Source: Gemmataceae bacterium (GTDB taxonomy: Bacteria > Planctomycetota > Planctomycetia > Gemmatales > Gemmataceae). Taken from it: a DNA stretch of 64,000 bases. The notes beneath the pieces are model-generated. The model saw only the letters and a program-made list of their open reading frames with translations. It did not search any database and was not told the origin of the DNA. Numbering within the stretch: position 1 is the first letter of the stretch; each line of letters begins with the position of its first letter. This document shows positions 37,910-51,328 of the stretch, piece after piece. The stretch covers positions 1-64,000 of the forward strand of contig JAKEET010000117.1 in NCBI GenBank assembly GCA_022616435.1, written 5' to 3'. The position numbers and the translations under genes were made by a program.

Positions 37910-39802
37910 CTATTGCTTCCGCGCCGCCTCCACCGCCTCCATCACGGCGGCCTCGCGAACCGTGGTTGCCGGTGTTTGGCGGAGGCGATCATACTCGATG
38001 AGCGTGTAGATGTCCGGGAATTTCTCCCGGCGCTCGTCGTGATTGCCGGGGACGACTTCGATGTGGGGCCGCGCGTAGATCGTGTACTCGGTCTGGGGAT
38101 AGTGAAACGTCACCTTCTTGGTCAGGCTGCGATCGCGCAGGCCGGCGATCTCGTCGGCGCTCGCGTCCACGATGGCGACGGCGGGTTGCTCGATCTTGGG
38201 GAGCAACAGGTGCGTGCCGTCGAATTCGACGTGACGGCACCCGGCGCCGCCGTTCATCGGCGCCAGGACGCTGTACGCCGGCCCGCTCTTCAAGTAGATG
38301 CGGGCGCTTGGGTCGAGCCTTCCCAGGAACGTCAAGTAGGAGTTGTAAACCGTGAAGTCGCCGGCCGTGAAATCGGTGATCTGGCAGCCTTGCGCAGGCT
38401 GGTCGGTGAGATCGAGCTCGTGACCGGCGCCGCTGCCCTTGATCAGGAAATACAGCGCGCCGTCGTGGTCCTTCAGCAGCCCGCCTTCTTTGCGGCGCAG
38501 CAAGTGCCGCGGCAGCGACTTCCGCGAGATCTTCGAGTTCTCCATGGGGCCGACCCGGTACTCGATCTTGAGCACCGGCAGGCCCATGGCCAGCATCTGC
38601 ACCCGCACCGCTTCCTTGAACGGATCGGACGGCGGTCCTTCGGGAACCACCGGCTCGGCGCGCCGCATCCACAAGACCGCGGCCGTGATCGCGGTCGCGG
38701 CCAGCGCCAGCGCGCCCGCCGCCGCGAACGCCCACCGGTGACGACGCGGCCGCCGGAACATCATCGTCGGCGCCGCCAGGTGCGTCAGCGTCGCCTTGCC
38801 GCGCGCGTAATCATCGAGCGCCCCCGCCAGCTCGGCCATGTCGGCAAAGCGGTCGGCCGGACGCTTGGCCAGGGCTCGCAGACAGATCGCTTCCAGGGCG
38901 GGTTCGAGGTCCGGCCGCAGCGTCGTGGGCGGGGGCGGCGCGGCACTGTCGATCTGGGCCAGCAGCTTGCCCAGCGGCCCTTCGAACGGCACTTTCCCCG
39001 TCAGCGCTTCGAACAGCACCACTCCCAGACTGTACACGTCGGCGGCGGGCCCGAGCGTTTGGCCGTTGACTTGCTCGGGCGGCATGTACGCCGGCGTGCC
39101 GACCACCAGGCCTTGCTCGGTGAGCCGGTCGCTCGTCTCGGCGTCGAAGCGGAAGGCCAGGCCGAAGTCCATGACCACCGGCTCGCCGTGGCTGTTGATC
39201 AGGATGTTGCCCGGCTTCAGATCGCGATGGAGCACGCCCTGCTCGTGGGCGTGCTGCATGGCCACGGCCAGCCTGCCGACCAGGCGGGCGGCGTCGTACG
39301 GATCGAGCGGGCCGGACTTGTGCAGCCTGGCCGCCAGCGACGGGCCATCGACGTAGGCCATCGTCAAGTACGGCCGGCCGTCCACCTCGCCGACGTCGTA
39401 GACCGGGCAGATGTTCGAATGCGTCAAGAGCGCCGCCGAACGCGCCTCGCGCAGGAAGCGGTCGCGATGGATCTGGGCGTCGTCGGCGAACTTGGGAATC
39501 TTGAGGGCGACGGTGCGTTTCAACAACGTGTCTTGCGCGAGGTGCACTTCCCCCATGCCGCCCTGGCCGATCAAGCGCTGCAAGACATAGCGGCCGAAGA
39601 CGCTGGCTTCTTCGGATGGGGGCGCAACCCGCGTTTCGATGGTATCGCCCGGGGCGAACGCGGCCGTGGCGGCGAATTGCTGTGCGGAGTCGTCGGCCGC
39701 GGACTCCGTTGATGCCGAATCGTCGGCCGCGGCGCGATGCGCGGACGTCGCGCCGTCAGCATCGGCGGCGACAGAATCCGGCTTGGCCCGCACAGGGTTC
39801 AT
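37910..39802 (-). CDS. Receptor-like Ser/Thr protein kinase
   Basis: 630 residues. A disordered Ala/Asp/Ser N-terminus precedes the kinase (about 72-335): GQGGMGEVHLA, VALKIP, HRDLKPGNILI, DFGLAF, GTPAYMPPEQ, so it should be active. A membrane helix follows at about 358-378 (AAAGALALAATAITAAVLWM). The extracytoplasmic part (about 390-625) is unlike known sensor domains; it is beta-rich (ARIYLKSGPAYSVLAPMNGG, CRHVEFDGTHLLLP) and may bind a ligand. GAGG lies about eight bases before the ATG. It stands between the PSD1-type and DUF1559 genes on the same strand. Confidence 0.9.
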   Translation of the reverse strand: MNPVRAKPDSVAADADGATSAHRAAADDSASTESAADDSAQQFAATAAFAPGDTIETRVAPPSEEASVFGRYVLQRLIGQGGMGEVHLAQDTLLKRTVALKIPKFADDAQIHRDRFLREARSAALLTHSNICPVYDVGEVDGRPYLTMAYVDGPSLAARLHKSGPLDPYDAARLVGRLAVAMQHAHEQGVLHRDLKPGNILINSHGEPVVMDFGLAFRFDAETSDRLTEQGLVVGTPAYMPPEQVNGQTLGPAADVYSLGVVLFEALTGKVPFEGPLGKLLAQIDSAAPPPPTTLRPDLEPALEAICLRALAKRPADRFADMAELAGALDDYARGKATLTHLAAPTMMFRRPRRHRWAFAAAGALALAATAITAAVLWMRRAEPVVPEGPPSDPFKEAVRVQMLAMGLPVLKIEYRVGPMENSKISRKSLPRHLLRRKEGGLLKDHDGALYFLIKGSGAGHELDLTDQPAQGCQITDFTAGDFTVYNSYLTFLGRLDPSARIYLKSGPAYSVLAPMNGGAGCRHVEFDGTHLLLPKIEQPAVAIVDASADEIAGLRDRSLTKKVTFHYPQTEYTIYARPHIEVVPGNHDERREKFPDIYTLIEYDRLRQTPATTVREAAVMEAVEAARKQ

Positions 39803-39872
39803 GCGGCATCCTCGATCTCCGGGCGGCCTAACGGCTATGTCGTAGTATAGCAGGAATTGGAGTCAGGAATCA

Positions 39873-40724
39873 TCACTCCACCAAGCTGACCGGCTCGCCG
39901 CCGGCCCGTGTGGACAGGGCCCGATACACGTCCTCGCTGATCGAGTTGTGGATGTTGTGAACCGAGCCGTCGCCGAACAGGAAATTGACCCCCTGCGCGT
40001 GCCGGCTCCAGAAGTCCTCGGCGTGGGCGGCGGCGAGATCGTTGGGCAAGTGGTCGCATGTCCCCAGCACCAGGGCCTGGCTTTCGTCGATGCCCGCCAG
40101 GGCGCCGGTCCAGGTGGCTTTCGACAGGTTGCTGCTCCGCTCGCCGACCAGAAACGTGTTGCTCGACCCGTCCACCAGGTCCGCGAACCGCAGCCGGCTG
40201 TTGCGATAGAACATGCCGTTGCCGTTGCCCGGCCCATCCTCGATCTCCAGGTTGCCGAAGACTCCCGCGTAGTTCCCATGGGCGATGCTGACACTGGCCC
40301 CGTCGGGCACGAACGTGCCGACGTGGGCGTCCGACGGACACAGGAAGATCTGTAGGCGATGGACGCGCGGGCCGGCGTTGGCCGAATGGGCCACGTCGAG
40401 GCCGAAATTGATCTGCCGCCGGAGCGGGGTCTGCTCGATGTCGTCCAGGATGTGGGCCGCCCAGCCCCAGCCGGGTCCCGTGTCTTCGCCGGCCGCGTTG
40501 ACGCCGGAGACGTAGCCGGGCGGGAAGTACTTCATTCGGTCGTGGTAGCTGTGCAGGGCGAGGCCGATCTGCTTCAAGTTGTTGTGGCACCGGAGCCGGC
40601 TGGCCGATTCGCGGACCCGCTGCACCGCCGGCACCAGGAGCGCGATCAGCACCGCGATGATGGCGATGACCACGAGCAGCTCGATCAACGTAAACCCGCG
40701 GCGATGGACAGGGGCTAATAACAT
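39873..40724 (-). CDS. DUF1559 protein with type IV pilin-like N-terminus
   Basis: 283 residues. ATG at 40724 has GGAGG six bases ahead. The N-terminus has the prepilin signature GFTLIELLVVIAIIAVLIAL, cleaved by prepilin peptidase between Gly and Phe. The DUF1559 body has NLKQIGLALHSYHD, CPSDAHVG, and the C-terminal signature VNFLFGDGSVHNIHNSIS. Planctomycete genomes hold many copies; they probably form pseudopilins or surface structures. No pilus assembly gene is adjacent. Confidence 0.92.
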   Translation of the reverse strand: MLLAPVHRRGFTLIELLVVIAIIAVLIALLVPAVQRVRESASRLRCHNNLKQIGLALHSYHDRMKYFPPGYVSGVNAAGEDTGPGWGWAAHILDDIEQTPLRRQINFGLDVAHSANAGPRVHRLQIFLCPSDAHVGTFVPDGASVSIAHGNYAGVFGNLEIEDGPGNGNGMFYRNSRLRFADLVDGSSNTFLVGERSSNLSKATWTGALAGIDESQALVLGTCDHLPNDLAAAHAEDFWSRHAQGVNFLFGDGSVHNIHNSISEDVYRALSTRAGGEPVSLVE

Positions 40725-40813
40725 GGCAGCCTCCGGATCATACTGCGTTATACTCTTATAACGTAGTATTACGACGACTGCCGGCCAGGGGTTCACGAAA
40801 AAAAAAAGCGACG

Positions 40814-41821
40814 CTATTTCGGCCAGTACACCGCGAAGCCTTCGGCATTGAGGCGGATGCGGTACAGCGACCGCCCGGCGGTGACGTACAGCATCTTGCG
40901 ATCCTGGCCGCCGAACACGCAATTGGTCGGCGCGTCGGGCGTGGGGATGAAGCCGATCTTCTTGCCGGCCGGCGTGAAGATGACGACGCCCGCGGTCTTG
41001 CCCCGGCCGGCGGCGCCGTAGATGTTCCCCTGCACGTCCACGCACATGCCGTCGATGCCGCGGTCGGCGCCGAAGTCGTGCAGCACTTTCTTCGGACCCA
41101 CCGTGCCGTCTTCGTTGAGGGGAAACGAGAGCAGCATCCGATCCCCCTTCGGATGACTTTCCGCCAGGTACAGCGTCTTCATGTCGGGCGACAGGATGAT
41201 GCCGTTGGGCTTGGTGACATCCGAGATGATCCTGGATAACTTCCACCCCCCCTTCCCCCCCTTCGCAAGGGGGGGAGTCTCGCTCTGCTTCCCCCCCTTG
41301 GGAAGGGGGGGAGTCGAGGGGGGGTCGATGCGGTACACGCTCTCCTTGTCGAGCTCCAGCGGATCGCCGGCGACGTAGCGCGGATCGGTGAAGTAGATGC
41401 GACCCTTGGTGTCGATGGTCACGTCGTTGGGGCTGTTGAAGCGTTTGCCCTCCCACTTGTCGGCCAGCACAGTGATCGACCCGTCCTTTTCGGTACGGGT
41501 CACGCGGCGCTTGCCCCCGGAGCCGGCCCCCTCGCAGGCGACGAGGCGGCCTTGCGAATCGAAATCGAGCCCGTTGGACCGGCCGCTGGGATTGCGAAAC
41601 TCGCTGGTCGTGCCGGTCTTCGGTTCGAACTTCATGATGCGGTTGCCGATGTCGGAGAAGTAGATGCAGCCGTCGGGCCCGTAGGCGGGGCCCTCGGTGA
41701 AGGTTCCTTCACCCCAGAGTTTTTCGAGCTTCGCGTCTTTGGGGATGATCGGCTCTTGGGCGGCCAGGTTGGTGGTGAACGCGAAGAAGGACAGGAGGAC
41801 GACGCGAAGCATGATCGACAT
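40814..41821 (-). CDS. Secreted SMP-30/gluconolactonase-like protein with an in-frame palindromic insert
   Basis: 335 residues. ATG at 41821 follows AAGGAG by seven bases and begins a signal peptide (MSIMLRVVLLSFFAFTTNLAA). The propeller motifs FTEGPAYGPDGCIYFSDI, RSNGLDFDSQGRLVACEG, FNSPNDVTIDTKGRIYFTDP and DGMCVDVQGNIYGA mark the SMP-30/gluconolactonase family, which hydrolyses sugar lactones using one divalent metal. Compared with the paralogue at 51329, it carries a 29-codon Pro/Gly/Lys insert encoded by 41237-41323. The metal-binding Glu, Asn and Asp are present in these motifs. Confidence 0.9.
   Translation of the reverse strand: MSIMLRVVLLSFFAFTTNLAAQEPIIPKDAKLEKLWGEGTFTEGPAYGPDGCIYFSDIGNRIMKFEPKTGTTSEFRNPSGRSNGLDFDSQGRLVACEGAGSGGKRRVTRTEKDGSITVLADKWEGKRFNSPNDVTIDTKGRIYFTDPRYVAGDPLELDKESVYRIDPPSTPPLPKGGKQSETPPLAKGGKGGWKLSRIISDVTKPNGIILSPDMKTLYLAESHPKGDRMLLSFPLNEDGTVGPKKVLHDFGADRGIDGMCVDVQGNIYGAAGRGKTAGVVIFTPAGKKIGFIPTPDAPTNCVFGGQDRKMLYVTAGRSLYRIRLNAEGFAVYWPK
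41237..41323. repeat. Palindromic repeat inserted in frame in the SMP-30 gene
   Basis: Two hairpins lie in this 87-base stretch: CCCCCCTT-CGC-AAGGGGGG and CCCCCCCTT-GGG-AAGGGGGGG. The stretch codes for 29 residues in frame and is absent from the paralogue at 51329, which reads directly from YRID through TDG to SIHRII at this point. Confidence 0.85.
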
Positions 41822-41888
41822 GATCGACTCCTTGAGCTGGAAGCGGCGGCGACGGCCGGCCCTCGCTGGCGCTTCGGGCTCACATGAT

Positions 41889-44615
41889 TTACAAAATGCC
41901 GCGCTCGAAATTCGCCGCATGCCCGCCCGGCACATTGCGGCCGGCACGCACCAGCCGCCAGCGGCGCTGCACTTCCGCCGCTTCGTAGTTGCGATACACG
42001 AAGTCCGCCCGCAGCAGCCGCGCTCCTGCCCTGGCCAGCTCCGGCAGGCGGTTCCCAAGACAATACGGCCCCTGGTTGAGCACGATCGTCCGGCAATGGT
42101 AGTCGAGCGCCGTCACGCGCTCGCCGTGGCTCGACGTCATCTCCATGCTCTCGAAGCGGCAATTCGCCTTGCCCGGACAGCCGCCGATCAGGTTGGCGTA
42201 GGCGCACGATTCGGCGATGAACAGCGGCGTGTCTTGATGGACGATGAGCACGGCCCGGTCGCCGAACTCCGCGAGCAGCGATCGGCAGTTGGCGACGCCG
42301 TCCTCCGGGGACAGCGCGAAGCGAGTCGCGCCCAGGGCCAGCACCTCCCGGGCGGCGAGCCGGTTGAGAACGTAGACCGACCAATCAGTGGCCAGGTCCA
42401 GCCCGGTTGTGTCGAGCCCGCTGGTGTGCGGCGCCTGCGGATCGACGTCGAGGTAATGCCAGGCCGAGAGGTTGGCCGCCTCCCACTTGCGCCAGCCGTC
42501 GTCGCGCAGGCTGGCGATCTTGTGGCGGATTCCCTTGTCTTCCCAGGCGCGCGTCAGGGCGGGCAGGGCCAGGCGGATGCGCTCCCGGCCGATCCGCTGC
42601 GCCAGCTCCGCCAGCCGCTCCCGCAACGCTGCGGGGTGATCGCGCGCGATGTCGATGACGACCTCGTCGAGATCACGCCAGTCCTCGGCTTCGAAGTCGT
42701 CGAGGAAGGCGAGGCGATCGACCTTGATCGACCAGTGGAAGGCAGCGGAGGAGGCAGCGGCGGAGACCGGGACAGAGGGGGACACGGAGACGGCCGCCTG
42801 GATCGGTTCGATCCAGGCCGACCGTGCCTGCGCGAGGGACTGCTCGAGCTCGCGCACCACGTCGCGGCGCAGGGCGTTGAGCTGTGAGATCGGGATGAAC
42901 GCACCCGCGTGGTTGTGGAACTCCATTCCAGCTAACGTGAATCGTGTGTCGCCCAGGCGTGCGAACGTCGTTCGCACGGCCTCGTCCATTTGCTGGAGAT
43001 CGCGTGCCGGGGCGAATGGCCCGGGCAAGGTGCGGCGCGCTGCCACGGCGGCGCCGTCGGGCCCGTTGGCGCGGGCGATCGCGGTCAGTGAGCCGGCCGC
43101 CGATGTCTCGATCGCGAGGCGAATCGGCACGCGGATGCGGAAGGCGCCGGGTTTCGGCCGGTAGTAGCGGTACTTCTGCTTGACCGCCTGCGACGACGAG
43201 CAGTACACCGGCGCGCCGCGCGGCAATTCCGGATGGTCCGGCGGCAAGGGCACTTCGACCAGGGCGCCGGCCGGGGCGGCGAACGCGTCTTGATGCTTGT
43301 GCCGCGCGATCACCCAGAGCCTGTCCACCGCGAACCCGAACGGCTTGCCGAGAACGGGCAAGTCGATCTGCAAACCGTCGTGCCGCTCCAGCGGCCGCCG
43401 GGTACGGAAGCGCAGCCGGCCGTTCCGAACTGCGTCCACCGTGCCGATCACGGCGCCGCGATGGCCCACCGTGTCGCGGTCGGCTACCTCCTTGTCCTGG
43501 TGCGAGTGCAGGAACAGCCGCGTCCACGGCCGGCTGAACACCGTTTGCAGATCGGCTTCGAGTGCGGGCCGCTCCTCCGCGGCGAGCTTGCCGTCGAGCA
43601 GGCGGCGATAGTAGTCGGTGGTCGTGGCCACGTAGAGGGGGCTTTTCTTGCGGCCTTCGATCTTGAAGCAGGCGACGCCGGCGCCGCGCAGGACGGGGAG
43701 GTGATCGGGCAGGGCCAGGTCCTTCATCGAAAACGGAAAGCCCTGGCGCGGGTCGCGCTTCACCGGCGAGCCGTCGCGCAGCTCCAGCGGAGCGTTGGCG
43801 ACGTCGTAGCTGTCGCGGCAGGAATAGGCGCACTTGCCGCGATTGCCGCTGCGGCCCAGCGTCTGCGCCGAGAACAGGCACAGGCCGCTGTAGGAATAGC
43901 ACAGCGCGCCGTGGACGAACACTTCGGTTTCGATGCCGCCGGCCGCGGTCACGTCGCGCACTTCCTCGAACGTCAGCTCGCGCGCCAGCACGACGCGCTG
44001 GAAGCCGAGCCGCCGCAGGACGTCCGCGCCGGCGCGGTTGTGGACGGACAGCTGCGTGCTGCCGTGGAGCTCCAGGCCCGGAAAATACTGGCGGATGGCG
44101 CGATAGACGCCCAGGTCTTGCAGGATGACGGCATCGACGCCGACCTCCACGAGGGCCGCGAGCGCATCGATCAGCTCGGCAAGCTCGTCCTGCCGGATCA
44201 GCGTGTTGATGGTCACGAACACCCGGCGCCCTGGCTCCAGGGAATGCGCGTAGGCCGTGATCTCGCTGAGCTCGTCGAGGGTGAAGTTCTCGGCTTCAGC
44301 GCGGGCGGAGAATTTCTTCAAACCGAGATAGATGGCGTCGGCGCCGAAGTGGAGGGCCGCGTAGCCCGCTTCCAGTCCGCCCGCGGGCGCGAGCAGTTCC
44401 GTGGTCCCGACTGGCGTGGCGCCGCCGCTAATGACGCCGGCGTCGAGCGGCAGCGCGATGCTCGGGGCGGGTTCGGCGTCGCCGTAGGCCCCTTGCGGCG
44501 CCATCGGTTCGGGCGCATCGCCCCCGCGCAGGGCCGTCGTCGCGGCGGTCCAGCCATGCCAGCTGGCGGTCGGTGGTTCGGCGCCGATCAGGGGCAGGGT
44601 GATCTTTTGAGGCAT
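41889..44615 (-). CDS. U32-family peptidase-like protein, RlhA/TrhP-type RNA hydroxylase candidate
   Basis: 908 residues, longer than E. coli RlhA (about 650). After a 70-residue extension, the U32 barrel starts at ELLAPAGGLEAGYAALHFGADA. It contains LHGSTQLSVHN and the cysteine motif of the family (GALCYSYSGLCLFSA ... NRGKCAYSCRD), then DUF3656-like and further segments. A second part near the C-terminus (ESCAYANLIGGCPGKANCRF) adds more cysteines. U32 proteins of this kind make 5-hydroxycytidine in 23S rRNA or 5-hydroxyuridine in tRNA, probably with an iron-sulfur cluster, rather than acting as proteases. The exact RNA target is not readable here. Confidence 0.88.
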   Translation of the reverse strand: MPQKITLPLIGAEPPTASWHGWTAATTALRGGDAPEPMAPQGAYGDAEPAPSIALPLDAGVISGGATPVGTTELLAPAGGLEAGYAALHFGADAIYLGLKKFSARAEAENFTLDELSEITAYAHSLEPGRRVFVTINTLIRQDELAELIDALAALVEVGVDAVILQDLGVYRAIRQYFPGLELHGSTQLSVHNRAGADVLRRLGFQRVVLARELTFEEVRDVTAAGGIETEVFVHGALCYSYSGLCLFSAQTLGRSGNRGKCAYSCRDSYDVANAPLELRDGSPVKRDPRQGFPFSMKDLALPDHLPVLRGAGVACFKIEGRKKSPLYVATTTDYYRRLLDGKLAAEERPALEADLQTVFSRPWTRLFLHSHQDKEVADRDTVGHRGAVIGTVDAVRNGRLRFRTRRPLERHDGLQIDLPVLGKPFGFAVDRLWVIARHKHQDAFAAPAGALVEVPLPPDHPELPRGAPVYCSSSQAVKQKYRYYRPKPGAFRIRVPIRLAIETSAAGSLTAIARANGPDGAAVAARRTLPGPFAPARDLQQMDEAVRTTFARLGDTRFTLAGMEFHNHAGAFIPISQLNALRRDVVRELEQSLAQARSAWIEPIQAAVSVSPSVPVSAAASSAAFHWSIKVDRLAFLDDFEAEDWRDLDEVVIDIARDHPAALRERLAELAQRIGRERIRLALPALTRAWEDKGIRHKIASLRDDGWRKWEAANLSAWHYLDVDPQAPHTSGLDTTGLDLATDWSVYVLNRLAAREVLALGATRFALSPEDGVANCRSLLAEFGDRAVLIVHQDTPLFIAESCAYANLIGGCPGKANCRFESMEMTSSHGERVTALDYHCRTIVLNQGPYCLGNRLPELARAGARLLRADFVYRNYEAAEVQRRWRLVRAGRNVPGGHAANFERGIL

Positions 44616-44666
44616 CGTCGGATCAGATCATTCTAGTACGATCGCGGAATTCGCAAGACCGCCCTT

Positions 44667-44713
44667 TTGCGGCTTGGCGTTCGGGAGAGGATGACGCGAA
44701 CGCTAAGCCGCAA
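44667..44713. repeat. 17-bp near-perfect inverted repeat (REP-like hairpin)
   Basis: TTGCGGCTTGGCGTTCG (44667-44683) faces CGAACGCTAAGCCGCAA (44697-44713) with one mismatch and a 13-base loop. There is no T-run. It resembles a bacterial REP palindrome and stands just upstream of a promoter. Confidence 0.7.
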
Positions 44714-44783
44714 GCGGCAGCAAGCGGCACATGCGAAAGCGGCTTCCCGTTCACGCCCGCTGCAATTTTCGCCGCGCAGGGAG

Positions 44784-44811
44784 TTGCCCATTGCCGGCCC
44801 TGTCCTATAAT
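44784..44811 (+). promoter_or_regulatory. Sigma70-type promoter for the sigma54-activator fusion gene
   Basis: TTGCCC (44784-44789) and a perfect TATAAT (44806-44811) are separated by 16 bases. The leader to the ATG at 45081 would be about 265 bases. Confidence 0.55.
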
Positions 44812-45080
44812 GGTTGGTGCAACTGGGTGCGCAGCCCACGAGCGGTGCCGGTAGCGCGCAATTCCGAATGGCATCGAACGGCTGCGCAGGTTTGTCATGG
44901 TTGGTTAGGTTCGTCTACCCGTCAGAGTGGCTGGTCAGGTCGCCAGCAAAAATTGCCCGTGTCATCGTGGATGCTTCGCTGCCCCACAGCGGGACGTGGG
45001 GGATCGGCGCCGTTTTATGGGAAGCGGGCGCACGGCCGCGCTCCTTGCCTGAGCGTCCCTGTTCCCTGGGAGACCATGCC

Positions 45081-50083
<5,003 letters not shown>

Positions 50084-50395
50084 GACGGTATCTTATCATG
50101 GCGGGATTGCGGCGGGGAATCGCCGGCTGTCGTTCTCAAAGACGCCGCCACCTACGCATCCGTGGCTCTGGCGAGCATCGCCACAATGCCGCGTTCAATC
50201 AGGCGTTCGCGGGACACGCGCTTCTTCTTGGCAACAAGGAAGACTACTTGGGCCCTTGGCTGATCGAGTTCGCCGTGGCGGTGCTCAACGGGTTGTTGCT
50301 CCTCGCGGCGTTGATATGGATCGATCGGCGGAACGCCGGGGAGGAAAGTGACTCCGTTCCTCAAGACTGACGTATCTGCCATTTCTTGGTCCACT
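50084..50395. other. 312-base spacer between the mutase and Uma2 genes
   Basis: Only weak open frames occur: one rightward (50098-50370, listed separately) and one leftward from a GTG at 50394 with no recognisable fold. No hairpin-plus-T-run or promoter was noticed. Confidence 0.4.
50098..50370 (+). CDS. Possible small membrane protein (uncertain)
   Basis: 90 codons from ATG 50098. The first half is Arg/Gly-rich and unconvincing. The second half contains one credible membrane helix, LGPWLIEFAVAVLNGLLLLA, then DRRNAGEESDSVPQD, a normal-looking cytoplasmic tail. There is no clear ribosome site. An antisense frame of similar length also exists, so this may be noise; a start nearer the helix would be possible only with a non-ATG codon. 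Confidence 0.25.
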   Translation: MAGLRRGIAGCRSQRRRHLRIRGSGEHRHNAAFNQAFAGHALLLGNKEDYLGPWLIEFAVAVLNGLLLLAALIWIDRRNAGEESDSVPQD

Positions 50396-51130
50396 TCATG
50401 CCTGCTTCTGGCGCCGGATTTGTTCGAGTTGTTGCACGAACGCCGCGTGCTCCGGCGTCTCTACTCCTTGCTGCACAACCTTCAGCACCGTCGGCAAATC
50501 GTCCGCCAACAATGCCCGCGAATCGAGCCGGAGCCCGGAGAACACCGCGCTCTTGAACAACCCGTCGGAGTCCGGCTGCAACCGTTCATATCGGTCGCCG
50601 CGCAAAGTGAACCAATCAATGGCTCGGTCCTCGACGCGCCAGACCAGGTATTCCCGCACGCCGTTGCGGCGATAGCACTCCAACTTGTCGTGAAGATCGT
50701 TGCTGACCGTGCTTGCAGAGACTTCCGCGATCCACTCCGGACCGCCAACGATGTAGCCTTCATTATTGACATGCGCCCGACCGCCGGCCTCCGGGCGTAT
50801 GTAGAGGACGACGTCCGGTTGCGGCATGTTCTTCACGTCAAGGACAAGACTCGGATTGTTGCCGAGCTCCACGCCGGGTGTGGCGGCACTGTAATTGCCC
50901 GCCAAGGTGACGATCTGACCATGCTGCTTGCTATGGCGGTCTTGGCGCACCGGCGACGGCATATAGACCACTCCTTCAATCAGTTCCGCCTTTTTCAGAT
51001 TCGGCATGGCATCATAACGGCGAAGAAACTCCTCTCGCGTCAAACGGTCGCCGTTGTGCAGCGGCGGCAATGTGGCGGGCGGGGCGGCCGGCGGTCCAGC
51101 CGGCGATTGGGCAGGTGTGATCGTTGACAT
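50396..51130 (-). CDS. Uma2-family (DUF820) PD-(D/E)XK nuclease-like protein
   Basis: 244 residues. ATG at 51130 has GGAG nine bases ahead; an upstream start is possible but lacks one. The N-terminal Pro/Ala stretch is followed by the Uma2 core: RYDAMPNLKKAELIEGVVYM, QPDVVLYIRP, then PEWIAEVSASTVSNDLHDK and RNGVREYLVWRVEDRAIDWF. The PD...ExS...K pattern matches the PD-(D/E)XK nuclease fold. The family is greatly expanded in planctomycetes and cyanobacteria, and its biological role is unknown. Confidence 0.92.
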   Translation of the reverse strand: MSTITPAQSPAGPPAAPPATLPPLHNGDRLTREEFLRRYDAMPNLKKAELIEGVVYMPSPVRQDRHSKQHGQIVTLAGNYSAATPGVELGNNPSLVLDVKNMPQPDVVLYIRPEAGGRAHVNNEGYIVGGPEWIAEVSASTVSNDLHDKLECYRRNGVREYLVWRVEDRAIDWFTLRGDRYERLQPDSDGLFKSAVFSGLRLDSRALLADDLPTVLKVVQQGVETPEHAAFVQQLEQIRRQKQA

Positions 51131-51328
51131 TATCGGTCTCCAACTGCCTTGATCGGCATCACCCCCAGGAATCGCTGCGCTCATCCTGGGGCTTGTACTT
51201 GCTTCGAATCGCGCCAATCTGATTATGCCATAATGCAGCCAGCGCGGCGAGCACCATCATCCTCTTGCAATATCCCAAGAACCTGCTCAACTATCAAGCC
51301 GTCGCCCCATTCTACCTGGAGCCGCACC

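Larger units (their letters stand above)
44616..45080. other. 465-base divergent intergenic region
   Basis: No gene is seen. It holds an imperfect 17-bp hairpin (44667-44713) and a sigma70-like promoter (44784-44811) for the rightward gene, leaving a leader of about 265 bases. A rightward open frame from 44814 continues into the sigma54-activator gene but has no ribosome site, so it is untranslated leader. Confidence 0.6.

Noticed and set aside
44814-45080. Start of the sigma54-activator gene at 44814
   Set aside because: No ribosome site, and it begins at the -10 box of the likely promoter; the receiver domain starts at the ATG at 45081, which has GGGAG before it.
50152-50394. Leftward small protein before the mutase gene
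   Set aside because: It starts at a GTG without a ribosome site and shows no domain or membrane helix.
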